Of a stretch of DNA of 9,588 bases, positions 1 through 7,543 are shown in pieces. A program made the translations under genes and the position numbers. Location of the stretch: the NCBI GenBank assembly GCA_030696465.1, contig JAUYSE010000213.1, forward strand, positions 1 to 9,588, read 5' to 3'. The notes beneath the pieces are model-generated. The model was not told the DNA's origin. It was given only the letters and a program-made list of their open reading frames with translations, and did no database searches. Position 1 is the stretch's first letter. The number at the start of each line of letters is the position of its first letter. Source of the DNA: Legionellaceae bacterium. GTDB lineage: Bacteria > Pseudomonadota > Gammaproteobacteria > Legionellales > Legionellaceae.

Positions 1-432
1 ACCACCAGCATGAAATAAGGTCGAGATTAAAAGACAAAAAGCAAAGGGAAGTATCCAAAAACTCCAATTATTCAAACGAGGTAACGCCATATCTGGTGCA
101 CCAATCATCATTGGAATTTGCCAATTAGCCATGCCCGTAAATGCGGGCATTACAACACCAAATAACATCATGAGTCCATGAAATGTCGTCATTTGATTGA
201 AAAAATTTGGATCAACAAAACGAAGCCCCGGTTGAAAAAGCTCTGCCCGTATCAACAGTGCCATAGCACCTGCTATAAAAAAGCTTGCTAAGGCCAATAA
301 TAAATAAAGGGTTCCGATATCTTTATGGTTGGTCGTAAACACCCAACGCTTCACAAAACCAATCAATCCCTTACCTTGCTCTGGTCCATGTTCAGCATGG
401 GCATCTGCCGCATACATACCTATACTACTCAT
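1..432 (-). CDS. coxA: Cytochrome c oxidase subunit I, N-terminal part (runs off the left edge)
   Basis: This is the catalytic subunit of an aa3-type heme-copper oxidase in the inner membrane, which reduces O2 to water and pumps protons. The 144 visible codons read MSSIGMYAADAHAEHG at the start and include the subunit I signature TTNHKDIGTLYL (residues 33-44), a first membrane helix (about 42-62) and a second beginning near MTTFHGLMMLFGVVMP (81-96). His85 there is in the position of a heme a axial ligand. GMANWQIPMMIGAPDMALPR (100-119) is also typical of the family. The start is the ATG at 432-430, preceded by a strong GGAGGT site (438-443, five-base spacer). The ATG overlaps the coxB stop as ATGA, so the two genes are probably translationally coupled. 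About three quarters of the protein, including the CuB and heme a3 ligands, lies outside the window, so oxidase type is inferred from subunit II and the N-terminus. Confidence 0.95.
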   Translation of the reverse strand, partial: MSSIGMYAADAHAEHGPEQGKGLIGFVKRWVFTTNHKDIGTLYLLLALASFFIAGAMALLIRAELFQPGLRFVDPNFFNQMTTFHGLMMLFGVVMPAFTGMANWQIPMMIGAPDMALPRLNNWSFWILPFAFCLLISTLFHAGG

Positions 433-1625
433 CGCATACCTCCAGATTGTGCTTTATTCACCATAGTAGGAGACGCTGTGTTTTCTTGTCGCACTTGCGC
501 CACATCCGTAGGTTGAACTAAATCATTGGTATTATTCCCCCAAGCATTACGCTCATAAGTAATAATCGCAGCAAGATCTTGATCCGTTAATTGATCTTTA
601 TATCCTTGCATTGCCGTATTTGGCACCCCTTGCAATACTATATTAATGTGCCGAGAAATGGGTTTACCTACCGCAACTGAACTGCCCTTTAATGCAGGAA
701 ACATTGGGGGCATCCCTTGACCCTCGTTGCGATGACAAGCCGCACAGAACATCTCATATTTTTTCTTACCTAAGGTCATTAAGGCATCTTTCGTCATAGG
801 CTGAAGAGCTGCTGATGCAGCGGGATTTGCTGCATACATATCGACTGCCTTTGGCTGCGCAGCGACCCATTGGTTAAAATCTTCTTCACTTAAGGCTTGT
901 ACAACAATAGGCATAAATCCGTGATTAATTCCACAAAGCTCCGTACACTGCCCTCTATACGTCCCAGGACGATCCACTTTTGCCCATGCTTCATACATAA
1001 ATCCGGGAATGGCATCACGCTTCACTCCTAACTCAGGAACCCACCATGAATGAATCACATCCGTAGATGTCACTAAAAACCGTATTTTTTTATGAACAGG
1101 AATCACCAAAGGACGATCTACCTCTAAAAGATACCAAGGTCCTTTCGCCTCTTCATTCATAATTTGTGCACGAGGTGTTGATAAATTACTGAAAAACGAA
1201 ATACCTTGGTCTAAATATTGATACTGCCACTTCCATTGAGAGCCAACCACTTTAATTGTAATGTCTGAATCACTGGTATCTTCCATTCGAATTAATACTG
1301 AAGTAGCAGGAACCGCCAACGCAACCAAAATTAGAAAGGGAATGATAGTCCAAATAATTTCTACTTTTAAATTTTCATGAAAAGGTGCTGCCTCATACCC
1401 TCGAGAGCGTCGGTGATAGATCAATGAATAAATCATAATACCAAATACAATAATACCTATAACCGCACAAACGCCAATAGCTATCATATGCAGATTATAC
1501 GTATCTTGCTCTATGGGTGTTACTCCTCGATACATATTCATTTGCCATGGATCCGGGGCGCAAAAACCCACCGTGGATACCAACAACGTACTCAACGCAC
1601 CCCATATGCTAAATTTTTGTGTCAC
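429..1625 (-). CDS. coxB: Cytochrome c oxidase subunit II with fused C-terminal cytochrome c domain (caa3-like)
   Basis: This 398-residue subunit accepts electrons from c-type cytochromes and passes them through CuA to subunit I. In order it has a signal-like hydrophobic start (about 5-22), two membrane helices (about 46-69 and 88-112), the aromatic WKWQYQY segment (131-137) and a periplasmic cupredoxin domain. All expected CuA ligands are visible: His192, Cys227, Glu229, Cys231, His235 and Met238. A Pro/Ala-rich linker leads to a cytochrome c domain with the heme site CAACH (294-298) and likely distal Met339 in NTAMQGY. The fused heme makes it resemble caa3 or long-type subunit II proteins. 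The start is GTG at 1625-1623, supported by AGAGGA at 1634-1639 with an eight-base spacer. The final Met-Arg-stop overlaps the coxA start. The C-terminal 35 or so residues are polar, probably disordered, and without recognisable motifs. Confidence 0.96.
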   Translation of the reverse strand: MTQKFSIWGALSTLLVSTVGFCAPDPWQMNMYRGVTPIEQDTYNLHMIAIGVCAVIGIIVFGIMIYSLIYHRRSRGYEAAPFHENLKVEIIWTIIPFLILVALAVPATSVLIRMEDTSDSDITIKVVGSQWKWQYQYLDQGISFFSNLSTPRAQIMNEEAKGPWYLLEVDRPLVIPVHKKIRFLVTSTDVIHSWWVPELGVKRDAIPGFMYEAWAKVDRPGTYRGQCTELCGINHGFMPIVVQALSEEDFNQWVAAQPKAVDMYAANPAASAALQPMTKDALMTLGKKKYEMFCAACHRNEGQGMPPMFPALKGSSVAVGKPISRHINIVLQGVPNTAMQGYKDQLTDQDLAAIITYERNAWGNNTNDLVQPTDVAQVRQENTASPTMVNKAQSGGMR

Positions 1626-1669
1626 TACAAAATTCCTCTTGTATTATTTTTAGTCATTATCTGGTATAA

Positions 1670-1689
1670 TGTCACTCTTTCAAGTGACA
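1670..1689. other. Seven-base-pair hairpin upstream of coxB, overlapping a weak promoter candidate
   Basis: TGTCACT and AGTGACA form a perfect inverted repeat around a six-base loop, in the 76-bp gap between the tetraheme cytochrome gene and coxB. No run of T follows on either strand, so it is not a standard intrinsic terminator. On the minus strand a weak promoter overlaps it: TTGTCA (1690-1685) and TATACC (1668-1663) with a 16-bp spacer. It could be a regulator site, an mRNA-processing stem or chance. Confidence 0.35.
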
Positions 1690-1701
1690 AGATAAAAACA
1701 T

Positions 1702-3249
1702 CTACCATAAAGTGTAATTACCTTCTGTCTTAGATTGACTCACCATATATTTTACAGCCTCTAAGATCTCTTGTGTTGTACAGTATTTACAGTCCCCATT
1801 CTTAGGGTGCTCTGTACCATTCACCACTTCTAATACTAGTGTATCTATATTTTTAGAAATAGGGTATTCCCATGCCTTTTTATCCCCCAATTTGGGCGCA
1901 CCATTTTTCCCTTCTGCATGGCATATGGCACAATTTTCTGTATATACAGTTTTGCCATTCCCAGGATATTTATCTGTTCCACCTGCGGCTAAATCTGCCC
2001 ATTGAGAGCGCGTTAGGGAATTATTCAATATATAGTCTACTGCCGATATCAAATCTTGATCAGAACAAGTAACACAGGCCCCTTTTACTGGCATGCTATT
2101 GTGTCCTTGAATAGTATGACGATATAAGCCGGTCAAACCGCTTGTTTTTAAACGCATATACCAATTTCCGCCATCCCCTATTATCGGAGCACTCATTTTA
2201 CCATCTTGATGGCACAACACGCAGGCCCGCAAATACACTTGTCGTCCACGCTTCAAGGTAGGTTGTTTTTCTGAAGAAGAAGAAACACCCAGATACTCTT
2301 CACTCACGACTGTTTTTAGATAGGTAGCAATCGCTAAGCGATCGGCTTCTGTCAAATAACGCAAACTATTATGGTTTACTTCTGCCATAGGGCCAGCAAC
2401 CGGACCGGCATTATTAATTAACTCTCCTTTATAAAAAACATCGGCTATTTCACTATGTGTAGAAGAATTCAAACCATAACTCGTAATATTCGGGGCCCAA
2501 TAACCATCGATAAAAGTCCCCGTTAAATAATAATTTCGTTTAGGTGCACCTAACAAATTTAAAGGCGTATGACACATACTACAATGCCCTAAACCATCTA
2601 CAATGTAATGGCCTCTATTCCACTCTGGAGACTGTCCTGGTTCGTAAGTTAAAGGATCATCATGTGGGAAAAAGAACAAGATATTCCAACCCCATACTCC
2701 AAAACGTGCCATTGACATATTAAAGGGGAAAGGTAATTCATCATTTTGACGCTTCACCGGAGGAAGACTCATAAAATAAGCATACAAGGCCTTGATATCA
2801 TCATTACTCATTTTTGAAAAATAAATATAGGGAAATACCGGAAAGTAATTCCGGCCTTGTGGGTCACGTCCCTCTTTCAACGCACGGATGAAATCACTTT
2901 CCGTCCAATTACCAATTCCTGTTTCTTTATCAGGGGTAATATTCGGACTATAAAAGGTTCCAAATGGAGTGTTCAATGGCAAACCACCAGAAAAAGCTGG
3001 TGTATTTTTTTCTACATTGGTATGACAAGCGATACAATCACCCATTTTTGCCAAATATTCGCCACGATCGATTTGTGCTTGAGCTTCAGGGGTTTCTCCC
3101 TTCTTCGTAGTCGGGTAAGCTGGATAATATCCATCTAGTATTGGCTCTGCCGTCGTAGGAGGAACTGTCGTTGTTGAGGTCACTACGGCATTTTCTGCAT
3201 GCACAGTAGTAAATAAAAACATCAGAAAAAAAACTGTTCGTTTTACCAT
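1702..3249 (-). CDS. Exported tetraheme c-type cytochrome (AdhB-like diheme part plus two c5-like domains)
   Basis: This 515-residue periplasmic electron carrier has a signal peptide at residues 1-18 (cleavage after VHA), then a Thr/Pro-rich spacer. There are four CXXCH heme sites: CIACH (72-76), CSMCH (223-227), CVLCH (343-347) and CAICH (440-444). The first two lie in a region resembling the cytochrome subunit of membrane-bound alcohol/gluconate dehydrogenases (FSGGLPLNTPFGTFYSPNIT at 86-105, APNIT at 252-256), with likely Met ligands 147 and 288. The last two domains resemble cytochrome c5. Domain three has Met386 followed by the pair C392/C395. Domain four has the pair C487/C490 but His481 at the Met position. 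No dehydrogenase subunit gene is next to it. Its place immediately before coxB suggests that it delivers electrons to the oxidase, which is inference. The start is ATG 3249-3247 behind a G-rich AAGGGG-containing leader. The precise electron donor is unknown. Confidence 0.9.
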   Translation of the reverse strand: MVKRTVFFLMFLFTTVHAENAVVTSTTTVPPTTAEPILDGYYPAYPTTKKGETPEAQAQIDRGEYLAKMGDCIACHTNVEKNTPAFSGGLPLNTPFGTFYSPNITPDKETGIGNWTESDFIRALKEGRDPQGRNYFPVFPYIYFSKMSNDDIKALYAYFMSLPPVKRQNDELPFPFNMSMARFGVWGWNILFFFPHDDPLTYEPGQSPEWNRGHYIVDGLGHCSMCHTPLNLLGAPKRNYYLTGTFIDGYWAPNITSYGLNSSTHSEIADVFYKGELINNAGPVAGPMAEVNHNSLRYLTEADRLAIATYLKTVVSEEYLGVSSSSEKQPTLKRGRQVYLRACVLCHQDGKMSAPIIGDGGNWYMRLKTSGLTGLYRHTIQGHNSMPVKGACVTCSDQDLISAVDYILNNSLTRSQWADLAAGGTDKYPGNGKTVYTENCAICHAEGKNGAPKLGDKKAWEYPISKNIDTLVLEVVNGTEHPKNGDCKYCTTQEILEAVKYMVSQSKTEGNYTLW

Positions 3250-3340
3250 TAACCCCGCCCCTTCTCTCAGGTCTTATTTAATATTTCGCAATTCTATACT
3301 GCACGCGCTTATAACTTGTTTTTTAGTGCCCGGAGTATAC

Positions 3341-4699
3341 CTATATTACGGGTGAAAAACCACTACCTACTTCCTCAATAATACCCTTCAAATAATTCAC
3401 ATTTTTTGTAATCAAGGCAGAGTCTTCCCCTTCTAACATGAGACGTAATAGCGGCTCCGTTCCAGAGGGTCTTAGTAAGACTCGTCCTTTTCCTTGCATC
3501 AATGTCGTCACATCGGCGAGACAACGCTGCATATCTGGGTGCTCACATATTTTTGCCGCATGTACCGTAGGTACATTGACGATAACTTGTGGACATAAAG
3601 AAATTCCTGTTAATAACTCCGCCAAGCCACAGTTATTCCTTACCATACAAGCTACAACCTGAAGTGCTGCAACGATTCCATCGCCAGTGGTGGTTTTATC
3701 TAAACAAACAATATGCCCTGAAGACTCTCCACCTATCTTCCATCCTCTTTCTTTCAGCGCTTCAAGCACATAACGATCGCCAACTTGAGCCCGTGCAAAT
3801 GGAATTTCCAGTTGCGTTAATGCATGCTCTAAACCGAAATTTGACATTGAGGTGCCGACCACGCCACCCGATAGCAAACCTCTTTCTAAACGATCTTTCG
3901 CGATAATATAAAGCAGCTGATCTCCATTAATACAATTGCCCTGATTATCAACCATCAACAAACGATCACCATCACCATCCAGAGCAATACCTATATCCGC
4001 TTTTTCCTCTAAAACTTTTTTCTGTAATAACTCGGGAGAGGTAGAGCCACAGTTATCATTAATGTTAAAACCATTCGGCTTATCTCCAATGGAAATAACT
4101 TCTGCATCTAATTCACTAAAAACATTCGGAGCAATATGGTAAGTCGCGCCATTCGCACAATCCACCACTATTTTCATCCCCGATAAACGCATCATAAATG
4201 GCACGGTGGATTTACAAAATTCAATATAGCGCCCGACTGCATCGTTTATGCGTTTCGCTTTTCCTAATTGACGCGAGGCAACCATTTGTAGTGGTTTTTC
4301 CATTTCTGTTTCAATGGCAATTTCTTGTTCATCTGGAAGCTTACTTCCATCTGCAGAGAAAAACTTAATGCCATTGTCTTCAAACAAATTATGTGATGCG
4401 CTAATGACTATTCCTGCGCTTGCATGTAATGTTTGCGTCAAGTAAGCAATTCCAGGTGTCGGCATAGGACCTAATAAATGAACGTCTACTCCTGCAGCAG
4501 ATAAGCCTGCCTCCAAGGCAGACTCCAACATATAACCGGATACACGTGTATCTTTCCCTATAATGACTTTTTTACGATGTCCATTTGCCAAAATACGGCC
4601 CACAGCCCAGCCTAATTTCAAAGCAAACTCAGGATTCACATTTGACAAACCTACATGCCCACGAATACCGTCCGTCCCAAAATATTTCCGTTGTGTCAT
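3341..4699 (-). CDS. glmM: Phosphoglucosamine mutase
   Basis: This cytoplasmic enzyme interconverts glucosamine-6-phosphate and glucosamine-1-phosphate on the way to UDP-GlcNAc for peptidoglycan and lipopolysaccharide. It has 452 residues, close to the family norm. The phosphoserine loop is ISASHN (99-104) with Ser102 as catalytic serine, followed by DNGIKFF (108-114). The metal-binding loop is DGDGDR (241-246), the sugar-binding loop GGESSGH (323-329), and the phosphate-binding loop RPSGTEP (410-416). The start KYFGTDGIRG (5-14) is typical. One oddity is Leu105, where the signature normally has Pro (ASHNP); the codon reads TTG. All other key residues are present, so the enzyme is expected to be active. 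The start ATG overlaps the folP stop as ATGA, with AGGGG at 4705-4709 as ribosome site. Downstream is a cytochrome/oxidase cluster rather than secG as in E. coli. Confidence 0.97.
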   Translation of the reverse strand: MTQRKYFGTDGIRGHVGLSNVNPEFALKLGWAVGRILANGHRKKVIIGKDTRVSGYMLESALEAGLSAAGVDVHLLGPMPTPGIAYLTQTLHASAGIVISASHNLFEDNGIKFFSADGSKLPDEQEIAIETEMEKPLQMVASRQLGKAKRINDAVGRYIEFCKSTVPFMMRLSGMKIVVDCANGATYHIAPNVFSELDAEVISIGDKPNGFNINDNCGSTSPELLQKKVLEEKADIGIALDGDGDRLLMVDNQGNCINGDQLLYIIAKDRLERGLLSGGVVGTSMSNFGLEHALTQLEIPFARAQVGDRYVLEALKERGWKIGGESSGHIVCLDKTTTGDGIVAALQVVACMVRNNCGLAELLTGISLCPQVIVNVPTVHAAKICEHPDMQRCLADVTTLMQGKGRVLLRPSGTEPLLRLMLEGEDSALITKNVNYLKGIIEEVGSGFSPVI

Positions 4700-5526
4700 G
4701 CTAACCCCTGTATTACTTCTAATATTTGAAAAACTTCGGCTGTTTCTTTAACATCATGGGTACGAATCACGGACACTCCCTGTAAAACAGCCCATAATGC
4801 CACTGCCAATCCTCCGACACATCTCTCTTCTACGGGCTTTTGCAAAATTGTTCCTATAAATTGCTTTCGAGAAACTCCCAATAATATCGGGAAACCCATT
4901 TCTTTTAACTGGGCTAATTCACGAAGAATACTCAAATTATGATCAAGCGTTTTACCAAACCCAATGCCAGGATCCAAAAAAATAGCCTCTCGAGCTATCC
5001 CTGCTGCTATGCAATCACGCACTCTTGTTTCAAAAAAGGAACGTATTTCCTCTATCACCGGCTGCGCATACTCCGGTTTTTTTTGCATGGTTTCTGAAAC
5101 CCCTTTTCGGTGCATAATACAGACCGGCAAACGCTCCTGAGAGACAAAGACTCGCGCCTCTGGATCAGACAAGCCGTTCACATCATTAATAAATGAAGCA
5201 CCTGCAGCTACAGCCGCTTTCATCACCGCAAGTTTATTGGTATCTATAGAAATAGTAGCGTCTACTTCCCCACGCAATGTCTCAAGCACAGGAATCACTC
5301 TATCGAGCTCCTCCTGTATGGAAACAGGTTGAGCACCGGGACGTGAGGACTCTCCCCCAATATCAATATATTGCGCTCCTTGCGCCACCATCTCTCTAGC
5401 ACGAAATACCGCGGCATCTCGTGCTAGATATCGACCCCCATCAGAAAAAGAATCCGGCGTAATATTTAGAATCCCCATAATAGCAGGCATGAAGCAACTA
5501 CTCACTCCATAAGAAGGAACGGCCAT
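4696..5526 (-). CDS. folP: Dihydropteroate synthase
   Basis: This enzyme condenses p-aminobenzoate with 6-hydroxymethyl-dihydropterin diphosphate to give dihydropteroate in folate synthesis, and it is the target of sulfonamides. The 276-residue TIM barrel shows GILNITPDSFSDGG (18-31, with Asn21 binding diphosphate), DIGGESSRPG (55-64), SIDT (93-96), INDVNG (113-118), LDPGIGFGKT (184-193, Asp185), GVSRKQFIG (217-225, Lys221) and RTHDV (255-259, Arg255 and His257). These positions nearly match E. coli numbering. The usual MHMQG loop reads MHRKG here (138-142), a mild departure. The start at ATG 5526-5524 gives the expected N-terminal length but has no clear Shine-Dalgarno sequence. The alternative is Met13, also weakly supported. 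The frame stays open upstream for about ten codons without a start codon. It lies 41 bp after ftsH and overlaps glmM by four bases. Confidence 0.96.
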   Translation of the reverse strand: MAVPSYGVSSCFMPAIMGILNITPDSFSDGGRYLARDAAVFRAREMVAQGAQYIDIGGESSRPGAQPVSIQEELDRVIPVLETLRGEVDATISIDTNKLAVMKAAVAAGASFINDVNGLSDPEARVFVSQERLPVCIMHRKGVSETMQKKPEYAQPVIEEIRSFFETRVRDCIAAGIAREAIFLDPGIGFGKTLDHNLSILRELAQLKEMGFPILLGVSRKQFIGTILQKPVEERCVGGLAVALWAVLQGVSVIRTHDVKETAEVFQILEVIQGLA

Positions 5527-5567
5527 ATTTGGCGCGGGACGAGTAATTACGGCATGTGTACATCACC

Positions 5568-7475
5568 CTAAGAATCACGCTTATCCTCTGCAGGAGTTTC
5601 TTCTTTTTCACTCGTAGGGATTAGTGGCTCCGGAAGCGGTGTAGGATCATCCCAACCTTCTGGAGGAGAAGGCATTTCTCCTGCCATAATCTGAGCAATT
5701 TGCTTAGCATCTATGGTTTCATATTTAACCAAGGCTTCAGCCATCACATGTAATTTCTTTATGTTGTCAGTTAAGATCGTGTGCGCTTTTACATAGGTTC
5801 TCTCAATAATGTCACGAATCTCTTTATCTATTTTTTGAGCGGTTTCGTCCGAGATTTCTTTATTCTGTTTCATACTACGACCGAGGAACACTTCGCCTTC
5901 CTCTTCCCCAAAAGTGAGAGGGCCTAAACTAGACAATCCCCACATGGTAACCATTTTTCGAGCAATATCGGTTGCCCGCATAATATCGTTCGAGGCACCT
6001 GTTGTCACTTCGTCTGCACCAAATATCAGTTCCTCTGCAATACGTCCACCAAAAAGACTTGACAGTTGACTTTCTAAACGCAACCTACTATGGCTATAAC
6101 GATCTTGTTCTGGAAGATACATCGTCACCCCTAAAGCACGTCCCCGGGGAATAATCGTCACTTTATAAACAGGATCATGACTTGGCATTAAATGACCCAC
6201 AATTGCATGGCCAGATTCGTGATATGCCGTAAGTTTTTTCTCATGATCATCCATTACCATGGAGCGTCGCTCAGCACCCATCATAATTTTATCTTTGGCT
6301 TTATCCATCTCCAACATGCCAACCATTTTTTTACTTGCACGTGCAGCAAACAACGCGGCTTCGTTCACGAGATTGGCTAAATCAGCGCCAGAAAATCCTG
6401 GCGTACCACGCGCAATTGAGTTAATACTCACATCTGCTGCCGCAGGTACTTTACGTAAATGCACCGAAAGAATTTGCTCTCTTCCACGAATATCTGGTAA
6501 GGGAACCACTACTTGTCTATCAAACCGTCCTGGTCGTAATAATGCGGGATCAAGAACATCTGGTCGATTTGTCGCAGAAATAACTATCACTCCCTCACTG
6601 CCTTCAAAACCATCCATCTCGACTAGTAATTGATTGAGTGTTTGTTCGCGTTCATCATGTCCGCCACCAAGCCCTGCGCCTCTGTGTCGACCTACTGCAT
6701 CGATTTCATCAATGAAAATAATACATGGTGCTTGTTGTTTTGCCTGTGCAAACATATCACGTACCCGAGACGCCCCCACCCCAACAAACATTTCTACAAA
6801 ATCTGAACCAGAAATGGTGAAAAACGGTACTTTTGCTTCGCCCGCAACCGCCTTTGCTAATAACGTTTTACCAGTCCCAGGAGACCCTACTAATAACACG
6901 CCTCGTGGAATACGTCCGCCTAAATTTTGAAATTTAGCTGGTTCTCTTAAAAAGTCTACTAGCTCTTTCACCTCTTCCTTGGCTTCATCTACCCCGGCGA
7001 CATCAGCAAAGGTTACTTTTACTTGATCTTCACCTAACAATCTTGCACGAGAACGACCAAAAGACATGGCTCCACGTCCTCCAGAGCCACCCTGCATTTG
7101 TCTCATAAAAAAGACCCACACGCCAATCAATAGTAGCATAGGGAACCAATTAACAAAGATATGCAACAAGAAGCTTTCTTGTTGTTTTTCTTGTCCGCTC
7201 ACTGCTACTTTATTTTTTAATAATTCACCAAGTAACACATTATCTGGCATAGGAATATAAGTCACGAAATGACGATTTGTGCGTGTGATTCCTTTGATTA
7301 TTTTACCATCTTCAATGGTAACTGAATTTACAGAGCCTTTGTCTACTTCAGACAAAAATTCACTGTAAGGAAGACGCTCAACCGCCACCGGATGAGGGCC
7401 AAAATTACTAAACACAGAGACCAAAATCACGGCGATCACCAGCCAAAGCAGAAGATTTTTCACCATATCATTCAA
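5568..7475 (-). CDS. ftsH: ATP-dependent zinc metalloprotease FtsH
   Basis: This membrane-anchored AAA+ protease degrades misfolded membrane proteins and regulatory substrates such as LpxC and sigma-32 in E. coli. Two membrane helices (about 6-24 and 103-124) flank a periplasmic domain. The ATPase domain has Walker A GSPGTGKT (197-204, Ser where Pro is usual), the pore loop FVG (230-232), Walker B IIFIDEID (252-259) and the second region of homology NRPDVLDPALLRPGRFDRQ (303-321). The zinc site is HESGH (419-423) with likely third ligand Asp497. The acidic, Pro-rich C-terminal tail is variable in the family. The 635-residue reading uses TTG 7475-7473, which has AAGGGG eight bases upstream. ATG 7466-7464 (Met4) would give a protein beginning MVKNLLLWLVIAV, aligning with the E. 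coli annotated start MAKNLILWLVIAV. Either or both may be used. It follows rlmE by 68 bp. Confidence 0.98.
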   Translation of the reverse strand: MNDMVKNLLLWLVIAVILVSVFSNFGPHPVAVERLPYSEFLSEVDKGSVNSVTIEDGKIIKGITRTNRHFVTYIPMPDNVLLGELLKNKVAVSGQEKQQESFLLHIFVNWFPMLLLIGVWVFFMRQMQGGSGGRGAMSFGRSRARLLGEDQVKVTFADVAGVDEAKEEVKELVDFLREPAKFQNLGGRIPRGVLLVGSPGTGKTLLAKAVAGEAKVPFFTISGSDFVEMFVGVGASRVRDMFAQAKQQAPCIIFIDEIDAVGRHRGAGLGGGHDEREQTLNQLLVEMDGFEGSEGVIVISATNRPDVLDPALLRPGRFDRQVVVPLPDIRGREQILSVHLRKVPAAADVSINSIARGTPGFSGADLANLVNEAALFAARASKKMVGMLEMDKAKDKIMMGAERRSMVMDDHEKKLTAYHESGHAIVGHLMPSHDPVYKVTIIPRGRALGVTMYLPEQDRYSHSRLRLESQLSSLFGGRIAEELIFGADEVTTGASNDIMRATDIARKMVTMWGLSSLGPLTFGEEEGEVFLGRSMKQNKEISDETAQKIDKEIRDIIERTYVKAHTILTDNIKKLHVMAEALVKYETIDAKQIAQIMAGEMPSPPEGWDDPTPLPEPLIPTSEKEETPAEDKRDS

Positions 7476-7543
7476 AGTACTTACCCCTTGCTGTCATTGA
7501 TCATCTTATGAGGAAAACAACATAACTCTATTGTAGTCTAAAG

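Noticed and set aside
1662..1670. Perfect extended -10 (TGGTATAAT) on the plus strand
   Set aside because: There is no matching -35 element and no plus-strand gene downstream; it would only give antisense RNA into the cytochrome gene. It may be a by-product of the AT-rich hairpin region.
3344..3358. Intrinsic terminator after glmM
   Set aside because: Only a 4-bp CCCG/CGGG pairing around a long loop is possible, with no T-run on the minus strand.
5527..5557. Upstream extension of folP
   Set aside because: The frame is open for about ten codons before the ATG, but it contains no ATG, GTG or TTG, and the length from the ATG already matches the family.
6259..6930. Plus-strand open frames of 124 and 98 codons
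   Set aside because: They lie antisense within ftsH, which is certain. Their composition is what the complement of conserved AAA+ codons gives.
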